DNA of 6,519 nt from Dysgonamonadaceae bacterium (GTDB lineage: Bacteria; Bacteroidota; Bacteroidia; Bacteroidales; Azobacteroidaceae). Of the stretch, positions 1-6,377 are shown in pieces; the stretch's first letter is position 1; every line of letters starts with the position of its first letter. Below the pieces are notes generated by a model that saw nothing but the letters and a program-made list of their open reading frames with translations, was not told the DNA's origin and ran no database searches. The DNA lies in contig JAIRRK010000028.1 of NCBI GenBank assembly GCA_031256015.1, positions 1 through 6,519 of the forward strand, read 5' to 3'. Both the position numbers and the translations under genes were made by a program.

Positions 1-339
1 TGGCGAGATGATGCGGCAGTGTGGATACAACATTATCCGTTCAATTGCGCGGATAAGTGGTGGCTTCATCAAAACGGCCACGGGAAAGGAAAAGATTCGA
101 ACAAAGGAAGGTGGCAAACGGCCGATGAAAAGCGCGAAAAACTGAAAGAGTTAATCAGGATGACGAAGAACCCGTATTTCTTTTCCGGTCATAACCACTC
201 CGAAGCCGTTTACACCCATCAACATGCCGGCGGAACTTTCAAGGAATACATTGCCGGTTATTTCCCGGAGGGGAAAGCGTTCATGGTGTTGATGCGGGAA
301 GGCGTCGGCGTGATGGAAGTGGTATCCGTTCAATTGTAG
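1..339 (+). CDS. Calcineurin-like metallophosphoesterase, C-terminal part (5' end outside window)
   Basis: The reading frame is open from base 1 to a TAG at 337-339, so this is the last 112 codons of a longer gene. The GTG at 19 is an internal valine, not a start. Two features suggest a calcineurin-like (Metallophos) phosphoesterase: a hydrophobic strand ending in QHYPF (His codon 31-33), the usual 'xxxHxP' metal-ligand strand late in the fold, and GHNHSE (nt 187-204), matching the terminal GHxH metal-binding motif. The stretch between them, with DKWW and a basic Lys/Gly-rich segment, resembles the loop seen in Bacteroidota members of the family. The catalytic first half (DxH, GDxxD, GNHE) lies off the window, so substrate and localisation cannot be judged. 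The next gene starts 32 nt downstream. Family assignment is fairly firm; specific function is unknown. Confidence 0.75.
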   Translation, partial: WRDDAAVWIQHYPFNCADKWWLHQNGHGKGKDSNKGRWQTADEKREKLKELIRMTKNPYFFSGHNHSEAVYTHQHAGGTFKEYIAGYFPEGKAFMVLMREGVGVMEVVSVQL

Positions 340-371
340 TCGGTCGGATTATTTCCGCCGAAACGTGCGAA

Positions 372-1628
372 ATGAGAAAGTTCATTATTAGTTTCATATT
401 TGATTTAGTTTGGTTCGTAAGTTCCGTTGCCGGCCAAACATACACCTTCGAAACAAAAACGTTTTCGGGTCTGGTTAGAACGTTGAAGGTGCATGCGGCC
501 GGCAATTGGGAACTTTCTCCGATTATCAATCTTCACGGGAACGAACAAGTTGAAATCGGTTTCGATTTGTTAGGCGCATCCGCCGAATACCTTACCTACA
601 AAATCATCCATTGCAATGCCGATTGGACACTCTCTCAGCTTTCCGAAGTCGAGTTTATGAGCGGACTTCAAAATAATCCGCTGACCGAATATTCGTCATC
701 TTTCAACACCACGATGGATTACGTTCATTATAAACTGCAGGTTCCGAACGAGGACGTCCGTCTGCAGGTTTCCGGCAATTATGTGATTCAGGTTTTTTCC
801 GATTCGAGCGACAATCCGCTGTTAAATGCCTGCTTTTCCGTTGTAGAACCGCGTGCCGGCATCCGGATGCAGGTATCACCCGTCACGGATAGCGGTTCCA
901 ATTCCAACTATCAAGCCGTGAGTTTCGAGGTTACTTACGGCAACGAAATCAAATCACCCGTTCAGGATTTGAAGGTCTTCGTTTTTCAGAATAACAGAAG
1001 AGACAACGCCGCAACGGCGGTTAAACCTTTGAGTATCCGGAACGGAAAAGCCGTGTACGATCACGATTCGTCCCTGATATTTGATGCGGGGAATGAATAC
1101 CGAAGCTTTGAAATGGTCACACACCTTCATGCCGGATTGAATATCGCCGCAGTGGAATATCATTCGCCCTATTATCACAGCCTGCTCACGCCCGATTATG
1201 TTCGGAGCGGTCAAGCGTATTCTTTTTATGAAGACATTAACGGAAGAGTTTTTACTCGCAATCAGGATGCCTACGATTCGGATACGGAAGCGGATTATCA
1301 GTTTGTGCATTTCTTCCTTCCGAGCGACAGGCCGTTTGTCGATGAGATTTATATCTTAAGCGATGCTTTCCATTCCCTTTTGGATTCCCGTTCCCGAATG
1401 AAATACAGCGCGACGGACAAAGCCTATGTCAAAACGGCATTGCTGAAAGAAGGTTACTACAATTATCTTTATGTGACCAAGAAAGAAGATGCCGTGCGGG
1501 GCAATACCACTTTCATCGAAGGAAATTACTATCAAACGGAAAATGAATACCGGGTAATGGTCTATGCCCGAACACCGGGAATGCGTTACGACAGATTAAT
1601 CGGAGTGGAAACCCTTCAGTCGAAATAA
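372..1628 (+). CDS. Type IX secretion system plug-type protein (DUF5103 family), secreted
   Basis: A 418-residue protein with an N-terminal signal peptide: MRK, a hydrophobic core over about residues 4-20, and a likely cleavage after VAG (residue 21). The signal peptide supports the ATG at 372. The body is recognisable as DUF5103, the family of the T9SS 'plug' that closes the SprA translocon from the periplasmic side in Flavobacterium. Visible family hallmarks are IHCNADW (79-85), a Phe-Asn-Thr-Thr strand followed by HYKLQVPNEDV (119-129), SGNYVIQV (134-141) and FSVVEP (155-160). A predicted beta-sandwich middle follows, then a C-terminal domain with EGYYNYLYV and a final ENEYRVMVYARTPGMRYDRL segment. 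An unusual detail is an Asp at residue 11 inside the signal-peptide core. The gene ends 1 nt before rsmE, suggesting co-transcription. Family call is from sequence pattern; the plug role is by homology, and no other T9SS gene is present in the window. Confidence 0.82.
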   Translation: MRKFIISFIFDLVWFVSSVAGQTYTFETKTFSGLVRTLKVHAAGNWELSPIINLHGNEQVEIGFDLLGASAEYLTYKIIHCNADWTLSQLSEVEFMSGLQNNPLTEYSSSFNTTMDYVHYKLQVPNEDVRLQVSGNYVIQVFSDSSDNPLLNACFSVVEPRAGIRMQVSPVTDSGSNSNYQAVSFEVTYGNEIKSPVQDLKVFVFQNNRRDNAATAVKPLSIRNGKAVYDHDSSLIFDAGNEYRSFEMVTHLHAGLNIAAVEYHSPYYHSLLTPDYVRSGQAYSFYEDINGRVFTRNQDAYDSDTEADYQFVHFFLPSDRPFVDEIYILSDAFHSLLDSRSRMKYSATDKAYVKTALLKEGYYNYLYVTKKEDAVRGNTTFIEGNYYQTENEYRVMVYARTPGMRYDRLIGVETLQSK

Positions 1629-1629
1629 C

Positions 1630-2331
1630 ATGATACTTTTCTACGCTCCCGACATTTTAACGACTCCCGTTTTGCCCGAAACGGAATCTCAACATTGCAT
1701 TCGCGTGTTGCGCAAACGAGAAGGAAATCAAATCGATATCGTTGACGGAAAAGGCCATTGGATTCGGGCTTCGATTACGGAACCTCACCCCAAACAATGC
1801 AGAGTGGAAATTATCGAAACAAGAAAAGCCTGTCCGAACAGGAAGAACCGAATTGAAATAGCTTTGGCCCCGACAAAAAATACGGATAGAACGGAGTGGT
1901 TTGTCGAAAAAGCAACGGAAACGGGAATCGATAGAATAAGCTTTCTGAGAACCCGGTTCTCCGAACGAAAAGAATTGAAAGTGGACCGGATGATTAAAAT
2001 CTCCGTTTCGGCGATGAAGCAATCGCTTCAGGCAACTCTCCCGGATATAGACGAAATGATTGATTTCGGGAAACTCGTCACTCGAGCATTTAACGGATTA
2101 AAATTCATCGCGCATTGCTATCCTCAGGAAAAAAAGCAATTGAGTTCGCTTTACAAAAAGGGAGAAGATGTTTTGATATTGATTGGTCCGGAAGGCGATT
2201 TCAGCGAAGAGGAAGTTTCTCTCGCCTTACAAAACGGTTTCCGACCGATTTCATTGGGAGAAACCCGATTAAGAACCGAAACGGCTGCCTTGACGGCTTG
2301 TCAGACTATCCACATTCTAAATCAATTGTAA
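1630..2331 (+). CDS. rsmE: 16S rRNA (uracil(1498)-N(3))-methyltransferase RsmE
   Basis: A 233-residue cytoplasmic SPOUT-class enzyme (E. coli RsmE is about 243) that transfers a methyl group from S-adenosylmethionine to N3 of U1498 in helix 44 of 16S rRNA. The N-terminal PUA-like domain shows HCIRVLRKREGNQIDIVDGKG (His22 to Gly42). The SPOUT domain begins at about residue 74 with IEIALAPTKNTDRTEW and VEKATETGID (92-101). It continues with the SERK element (111-114) and SAMKQSLQATLP (127-138), the Bacteroidota version of the 'EQS' segment. The SAM-binding knot is IGPEGDFSEEE (185-195) and LGETRLRTETAA (209-220). Asp190 stands where most proteobacterial members have Gly. The ATG lies 2 nt after the stop of the DUF5103 gene, with no Shine-Dalgarno site, and lipB begins 3 nt after the stop. 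Length and all knot motifs are intact. Confidence 0.95.
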   Translation: MILFYAPDILTTPVLPETESQHCIRVLRKREGNQIDIVDGKGHWIRASITEPHPKQCRVEIIETRKACPNRKNRIEIALAPTKNTDRTEWFVEKATETGIDRISFLRTRFSERKELKVDRMIKISVSAMKQSLQATLPDIDEMIDFGKLVTRAFNGLKFIAHCYPQEKKQLSSLYKKGEDVLILIGPEGDFSEEEVSLALQNGFRPISLGETRLRTETAALTACQTIHILNQL

Positions 2332-2334
2332 ATC

Positions 2335-2994
2335 ATGTTGGAATGGATTGATTGGGGAACGATTCCTTACGCAACGGCCTACGAGAAACAAAAAGAGTTC
2401 TTTGAAGAAACCATTCGAAGAAAATCAAACAAAGAACCGGTTTCAAACAAAGTGATTTATTGCGAACATCCGCATGTGATTACGGTTGGTAAGAACGGTT
2501 TGTTTTCGAATCTTCTCTTTCCCGAAAAGGTATTGAAGGAAAAAAACGTGGAACTGTTTCATGTCGATAGAGGAGGGGATGTAACGTATCACGGGCCGGG
2601 ACAAATAGTAGGCTATCCGATTTTTGACTTGGAATCGTTTCGTATAGGATTAAAAGATTACATCCATAGAATAGAAGAAATAATCATTCGAACCGTTGCG
2701 GAATACGGAATAAAAGGCGAACGCACGGATAATGCGGTCGGCGTTTGGCTCGATAAAGACATTCCGGGAAAGGCTCGCAAAATTGCCGCAATCGGAGTTC
2801 GGAGCAGTCGCTATGTAACAATGCACGGATTTGCCCTCAATATCAACACCGACCTGAGTTATTTTGATTTGATTAATCCTTGCGGTTTTACGGACAAAGG
2901 CGTCACGTCTTTGGGAAAAGAATTGAACAAACAAGTGAACGAAGAAGAAGTGAAGAAGGTTCTGTCGAACTATTTCCATATTTTTTTCTCTTGA
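2335..2994 (+). CDS. lipB: Lipoyl(octanoyl) transferase LipB
   Basis: A 219-residue cytosolic enzyme (E. coli 213) that moves the octanoyl group from octanoyl-acyl carrier protein to the lipoyl domains of 2-oxoacid dehydrogenases and GcvH, via a thioester on the active-site Cys. Family motifs are complete: EHPHVITVGK (44-53), RGGDVTYHGPGQ (79-90) followed by GYPIFDL, TDNAVGVW (131-138), RKIAAIGVRSSRYVTMHGFA (148-167), and NPCGFTDKGVTSL (181-193). The catalytic dyad is Lys149 and Cys183. The ATG is 3 nt after the rsmE stop, so translation is probably coupled. No lipA is visible nearby. The TGA at 2992-2994 falls directly before the promoter for the downstream his leader, and no convincing terminator separates the two units. 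Confidence 0.96.
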   Translation: MLEWIDWGTIPYATAYEKQKEFFEETIRRKSNKEPVSNKVIYCEHPHVITVGKNGLFSNLLFPEKVLKEKNVELFHVDRGGDVTYHGPGQIVGYPIFDLESFRIGLKDYIHRIEEIIIRTVAEYGIKGERTDNAVGVWLDKDIPGKARKIAAIGVRSSRYVTMHGFALNINTDLSYFDLINPCGFTDKGVTSLGKELNKQVNEEEVKKVLSNYFHIFFS

Positions 2995-2997
2995 AAT

Positions 2998-3028
2998 ATT
3001 GTGAATCTTTACAAAAATCTTAACTTTG
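2998..3028 (+). promoter_or_regulatory. Bacteroidota-type promoter for the his leader and operon
   Basis: TAACTTTG at 3021-3028 matches the Bacteroidota -7 consensus TAnnTTTG exactly. ATTG at 2998-3001 fits the -33 element (TTTG/TTG) with 19 nt between the boxes, inside the usual 19-21 nt spacing. Transcription would start at about 3032-3036, only some 12-16 nt before the leader-peptide ATG. The promoter starts 4 nt after the lipB stop. It is the only good promoter match noticed between genes in this window. The start site is inferred, not seen. Confidence 0.75.
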
Positions 3029-3047
3029 CACCAAAATAATAAACAAT

Positions 3048-3086
3048 ATGATTTATCCGGCACATATTCATCATCACAGCGAATAA
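3048..3086 (+). CDS. hisL: Histidine operon leader peptide (MIYPAHIHHHSE)
   Basis: A 12-codon ORF, ATG at 3048-3050 and TAA at 3084-3086, encoding MIYPAHIHHHSE. Four of twelve residues are histidine (codons 6, 8, 9 and 10: CAT, CAT, CAT, CAC), in a rare-residue run expected of an attenuator control region. It sits just downstream of a strong promoter match, upstream of a terminator hairpin, and in front of hisG, exactly where a his leader belongs. The peptide itself has no expected function; translation speed over the His codons would report histidyl-tRNA charging. The region before the ATG (AATAATAAACAAT) is A-rich with no Shine-Dalgarno site, which is usual in this phylum. It is too short for ordinary gene calling. 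The symbol is used by analogy with enterobacterial hisL; there is no expected homology in sequence beyond the His run. Confidence 0.85.
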   Translation: MIYPAHIHHHSE

Positions 3087-3155
3087 TATTCAGTGAGCTG
3101 AGTGTGTGTTCATATAAGAAAACATACAAGGCTTGTCGTACGGCAGGCCTTTTTT
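3071..3155 (+). promoter_or_regulatory. His operon transcription attenuator: pause hairpin and antiterminator alternatives
   Basis: Mutually exclusive RNA structures can be drawn by hand. Pause/1:2 hairpin: 3071-3077 pairs with 3093-3101 (two-base bulge 3097-3098), topped by 3081-3084 with 3088-3091. It takes up the last His codons and the stop codon. Antiterminator/2:3: 3103-3110 (TGTGTGTT) pairs with 3121-3128 (AACATACA), and 3093-3099 (GTGAGCT) pairs with 3130-3136 (GGCTTGT), with several G-U pairs and a small internal loop. This sequesters the left arm of the terminator. Terminator/3:4: 3128-3137 with 3142-3151. A ribosome stalled at His codons (3063-3077) would disrupt 1:2 and free 3093-3110 for the antiterminator. 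A ribosome at the TAA (3084-3086) would cover part of that arm and let the terminator form. The pairing is seen in the sequence; the mechanism is inferred from the classical his/trp model. Confidence 0.75.
3128..3155 (+). terminator. Intrinsic terminator (attenuator) upstream of hisG
   Basis: AAGGCTTGTC (3128-3137) pairs with GGCAGGCCTT (3142-3151) as an unbroken 10-bp stem including two G-U pairs, closed by the tetraloop GTAC (3138-3141). A run of six T (3150-3155) follows, the first two of which are in the stem. It lies 16 nt before the hisG ATG and after a leader ORF, so it is a conditional attenuator and not an end-of-operon terminator. Confidence 0.85.
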
Positions 3156-3171
3156 AATAATAAAATAGTCT

Positions 3172-4023
3172 ATGTTACGAATTGCTGTACAAACAAAAGG
3201 GCGATTATTCGAAGAAACGATGGAGCTTCTGAAAGAAGCCGGAATCAAATTATCTGCGGGGAAAAGAAGCTTATTGGTTCCGTCCAAATCTTTTCCTGTC
3301 GAGATACTTTTTTTACGCGACGACGATATTCCTCAGGCTGTAGCCGACGGAGTTGCCGATATTGGTGTTGTCGGGGAAAATGAGTTTGTCGAGAAGAAAC
3401 AAGATGCCCAAATAATTAAACATTTGGGATTCAGCAAATGCCGACTTTCTTTGGCCGTACCCGGAGGGTCGGATTATCAAAATTTGAGTTGGTTCGCGGG
3501 GAAGAAAATCGCCACTTCCTATCCGAAAATCCTGTCCGATTTTCTTAAGAAGAACGCCATAAAAGCTGAAATTCATGTCATCAGCGGATCCGTGGAAATT
3601 GCACCCGGAATCGGCTTGGCAGACGCTATTTTTGATATTGTCAGCTCAGGAAGCACCTTGGTTAGCAACCATTTGAAAGAAGTGGAGGTTGTTATGCAAT
3701 CGGAAGCCGTTTTAATCGGAAACAAACACTTGGCGAAAGAAAAGCAGGATATCTTAGGAGAGTTGATATTTCGAATCGATGCCGTTCAAGCCGCAGAAGA
3801 TAAAAAATACATTCTGTTGAACGCTCCGAACGATAAATTGGAAGAGATATTCAACATCCTTCCCGGTATGAAAAGTCCCACGGTTCTGCCCTTGGCACAA
3901 GAGGGATGGAGTTCCGTTCATTCGGTGATTAATGAGAAGAAATTCTGGGAAATCATCGGAAAACTACGAACCGCCGGTGCGGAAGGTATCCTCGTTATTC
4001 CGATTGAGAAAATGATTTTATAG
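3172..4023 (+). CDS. hisG: ATP phosphoribosyltransferase HisG, long form with regulatory domain
   Basis: A 283-residue cytosolic enzyme catalysing the first, committed step of histidine synthesis: ATP plus PRPP to phosphoribosyl-ATP. The N-terminal lobe opens with LRIAVQTKGRL (2-12) and has RDDDIPQAVADGVADIGVVG (49-68). The PRPP-binding HisG signature is at 142-163, from Glu142 through GIGLADAIFDIVSSGSTL. After about residue 205 comes the HisG_C regulatory domain: YILLNAP (213-219), LPGMKSPTVLPL (230-241) and ending with GAEGILVIPIEKMIL (269-283). This domain makes it the hexameric long form, normally inhibited by histidine, and explains why no hisZ is needed. The ATG at 3172 lies 16 nt after the attenuator T-run in an A/T-rich context with no Shine-Dalgarno. 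It is the first enzyme gene of the operon; hisD follows after 45 nt. Confidence 0.96.
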   Translation: MLRIAVQTKGRLFEETMELLKEAGIKLSAGKRSLLVPSKSFPVEILFLRDDDIPQAVADGVADIGVVGENEFVEKKQDAQIIKHLGFSKCRLSLAVPGGSDYQNLSWFAGKKIATSYPKILSDFLKKNAIKAEIHVISGSVEIAPGIGLADAIFDIVSSGSTLVSNHLKEVEVVMQSEAVLIGNKHLAKEKQDILGELIFRIDAVQAAEDKKYILLNAPNDKLEEIFNILPGMKSPTVLPLAQEGWSSVHSVINEKKFWEIIGKLRTAGAEGILVIPIEKMIL

Positions 4024-4068
4024 TCCGTGAAAATTCAGAATCGTTGAACCTGTTTCATTCAAAAGTTT

Positions 4069-5349
4069 ATGCAAATCATTAAACATCCTTCCAAATATCA
4101 ATGGACTGAGATTGTCAGTCGTCCGACAATCGACAATACCCATTTGTTCGACTTGGTACAAAATATTCTCAAGGATATTAAGGACCGAGGCGATGAAGCC
4201 GTTAAAAAGTACGAATTGAAGTTCGATAAAGTTTCCCTTTCTTCTTTGGAAGTCTCGGAAGAAGAAAAGTCGGAAGCCGGTCGTTTGGTTTCCAAAGAAT
4301 TGAAACAGGCAATTCAAACAGCGAAGGCGAATATTTATACTTTTCATTCGGCACAGAAACAGACTTTTTCAAAAATAGAAACTTCTCCCGGCGTGACTTG
4401 CTGGCAGAAAGCATCTCCGATTGAAAAGGTCGGATTGTACGTCCCGGGAGGACCGGCACCTCTGTTTTCTTCCGTGTTGATGCTTGCCGTTCCCGCAAAA
4501 ATAGCGGGATGTAAAGAAATTGTTTTGTGTACTCCTCCGAATGAGGAAGGAAAAATCCATCCGGCCATTCTCTACTCGGCTCAAGTTGCCGGAATAGACA
4601 AGATTTATAAAATCGGAGGCGTTCAGGCAATCGGCGCGATGGCTTACGGAACCGAATCGGTTTGTAAGGTTTATAAAATATTCGGACCGGGAAATCAATA
4701 CGTCACGGCAGCCAAGCAATTAGTCGGACTGAAAGAGGTGGCAATCGATATGCCTGCCGGCCCTTCCGAAGTGGAGGTTATCGCCGACGAATCGGCCAAT
4801 CCGGCTTTCGTTGCTTCCGATTTGCTCTCTCAAGCCGAACATGGCGCGGACAGTCAGGCAATCTTGCTGACTACTTCCGAAGAATTTGCTTCAAAAGTAG
4901 AAAAGGAAGTGACCGCTCAATTAAGTAAGCTTCCCAGAAAAGAATGGGCAGAGAAATCCCTTGCAAACAGTAAGATTATCGTTCTTCAAAACAACGAAGA
5001 AATAATTGAATTAACGAACATCTATGCTCCGGAGCATTTAATTATCGAAACAAGGAATTACATCGAATTGGCGGAAAAGATTGTCAATGCAGGCTCTGTT
5101 TTTCTCGGGCATTACGCTCCCGAAAGTGCAGGAGATTATGCTTCGGGAACCAATCACACGCTTCCGACCAACGGTCACGCGAAAGCTTACAGCGGAGTTA
5201 ACCTGGACAGCTATATCAAAAAAATAACATATCAGGAAATAACCCGGGAAGGCATTCGTAAGTTAGGCCCAACCATTGAGATTATGGCGCAAAACGAACA
5301 GTTGGATGCTCACAAAAACGCAGTTACATTAAGAATGAAACAACAATGA
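4069..5349 (+). CDS. hisD: Histidinol dehydrogenase HisD
   Basis: A 426-residue zinc enzyme performing the last two steps of the pathway, the NAD-dependent oxidation of L-histidinol to L-histidine through histidinaldehyde. Motifs in order: [20 protein letters not shown] (119-138), [18 protein letters not shown] (181-198), [12 protein letters not shown] (205-216), and the family signature [16 protein letters not shown] (226-241) running into [13 protein letters not shown] (251-263). These are followed by YAPEHL (319-324) and [15 protein letters not shown] (353-367). Zinc ligands Gln255, His258, Asp356 and His415 and catalytic Glu322-His323 are all present, each offset by four from the E. coli numbering. 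Length is normal. The 45-nt gap after hisG holds no clear signal. The stop overlaps the hisC start by 4 nt (ATGA at 5346-5349), indicating translational coupling. Confidence 0.97.
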   Translation: MQIIKHPSKYQWTEIVSRPTIDNTHLFDLVQNILKDIKDRGDEAVKKYELKFDKVSLSSLEVSEEEKSEAGRLVSKELKQAIQTAKANIYTFHSAQKQTFSKIETSPGVTCWQKASPIEKVGLYVPGGPAPLFSSVLMLAVPAKIAGCKEIVLCTPPNEEGKIHPAILYSAQVAGIDKIYKIGGVQAIGAMAYGTESVCKVYKIFGPGNQYVTAAKQLVGLKEVAIDMPAGPSEVEVIADESANPAFVASDLLSQAEHGADSQAILLTTSEEFASKVEKEVTAQLSKLPRKEWAEKSLANSKIIVLQNNEEIIELTNIYAPEHLIIETRNYIELAEKIVNAGSVFLGHYAPESAGDYASGTNHTLPTNGHAKAYSGVNLDSYIKKITYQEITREGIRKLGPTIEIMAQNEQLDAHKNAVTLRMKQQ

Positions 5350-6377
5350 ACTTAGAAAAACTTGTCCGGCCCAATATATGGAAGCTGAAGCCGTATTCTT
5401 CGGCTCGAAGTGAATTTAAAGGCGAAGCATCCGTCTTTTTGGATGCCAATGAAAATCCGTACAACTATCCTTACAATCGCTATCCCGATCCTTTGCAATG
5501 GAATCTGAAAGAAAAAATAGCGAAGATAAAACAAGTGCGCCCTACTCAAATCATGTTGGGAAACGGTAGCGATGAACCAATTGATTTAATCTTCCGTATT
5601 TTTTGTGAACCTCAAAAAGACAATGTTGTTGCGATTGATCCGACTTATGGAATGTATGAGGTTTGTGCAGGCATCAATAATGTAGAATACAGGAAAGTCT
5701 TTCTGAATGACGACTTTTCGCTAAATGCCGAAAAACTTCTGAAAGCAACAGACGATAACACAAAAGTTATTTTCCTGTGTTCACCCAATAATCCGACGGG
5801 AAATCTTTTGAATAGAGATGAAATGTTGAAAGTCGTAACTCAATTCTCGAAAATCGTCATTATCGATGAAGCTTACGTCGATTTCAGTTCCGAGAGAAGT
5901 TGGTTGACCGAGTTAAATAATTATCCGAATCTGATTGTTTTACAAACATTCTCAAAAGCTTGGGGATTGGCGTCGGTCCGTTGCGGATTGGCTTTTGCTT
6001 CGGAAGAGATTATTACGTTCTTTAATAAAGTGAAATATCCCTACAACATTAATTTACTGACTCAAGAGTTTGTAAGCAAGCAACTGGATAAAGAACCTGA
6101 AAAGAATCGATGGGTAAAAACCATTCTGAAAGAACGTTCTCGTCTTCAATCGGAGTTGGAAAACCTGTCTATGGTGAAGAAAATCTATCCTTCGGATGCT
6201 AATTCGTTATTGGTTCGTGTTGATAATGCAAACGAAACATATCAATATTTGGTAGATAAAGGAGTGATTGTTCGGAACAGAAATTCCGTTTCCCTTTGCT
6301 TGAACTGTTTACGTATAACCATCGGCTCTCCCGAGGAAAATACTGTTTTATTAAATGAATTAAAATCGTTGAAATGA
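5346..6377 (+). CDS. hisC: Histidinol-phosphate aminotransferase HisC
   Basis: A 343-residue fold-type I PLP enzyme (E. coli 356) converting imidazole-acetol phosphate and glutamate to L-histidinol phosphate and 2-oxoglutarate. Key sites: [11 protein letters not shown] (32-42), the N-terminal segment typical of His[11 protein letters not shown] (72-81) for cofactor phosphate binding; Tyr101; SPNNPTGN (146-153) with Asn149; IIDEAYVDF (172-180) with Asp174 and Tyr177; the Schiff-base lysine Lys204 in [14 protein letters not shown] (201-214), with Arg212; and the substrate carboxylate or phosphate-binding Arg323 in CLRITIG (321-327). The protein is complete. It starts inside the hisD stop and its own stop overlaps hisB, so the three are translated as a coupled unit. 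Confusion with broad-specificity aromatic or histidinol-phosphate aminotransferases is unlikely given the operon position. Confidence 0.96.
   Translation: MNLEKLVRPNIWKLKPYSSARSEFKGEASVFLDANENPYNYPYNRYPDPLQWNLKEKIAKIKQVRPTQIMLGNGSDEPIDLIFRIFCEPQKDNVVAIDPTYGMYEVCAGINNVEYRKVFLNDDFSLNAEKLLKATDDNTKVIFLCSPNNPTGNLLNRDEMLKVVTQFSKIVIIDEAYVDFSSERSWLTELNNYPNLIVLQTFSKAWGLASVRCGLAFASEEIITFFNKVKYPYNINLLTQEFVSKQLDKEPEKNRWVKTILKERSRLQSELENLSMVKKIYPSDANSLLVRVDNANETYQYLVDKGVIVRNRNSVSLCLNCLRITIGSPEENTVLLNELKSLK

Noticed and set aside
340..371. Small hairpin CGGA-TTATT-TCCG between the phosphoesterase and the DUF5103 gene
   Set aside because: A 4-bp stem without a T-run in a 32-nt gap; no terminator or promoter is supported.
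2115..2351. 78-codon + strand ORF inside the end of rsmE
   Set aside because: It is an out-of-frame shadow of the conserved SAM-binding knot region of rsmE, with no plausible protein features.
2958..2987. Candidate lipB terminator (GTTC-TGTC-GAAC followed by a T-rich tract)
   Set aside because: Only 4-5 bp, still within the lipB coding sequence, and about 10 nt separate it from the T-run; too weak to annotate.
2650..3287. Minus-strand ORFs over lipB, the intergenic region and hisG
   Set aside because: They are antisense shadows of conserved genes, with no recognisable domains or initiation signals.
3102..3383. 93-codon + strand ORF overlapping the attenuator and the 5' part of hisG
   Set aside because: It runs out of frame through the terminator and hisG, gives a Cys/Arg-rich low-quality protein, and conflicts with the well-supported leader and hisG start.
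4028..4057. Possible hairpin in the hisG-hisD gap (TGAAA with TTTCA, CAG with CTG)
   Set aside because: The stem is A/T-rich and broken, with an 11-nt loop and no following T-run; it fits neither a terminator nor a known regulator.
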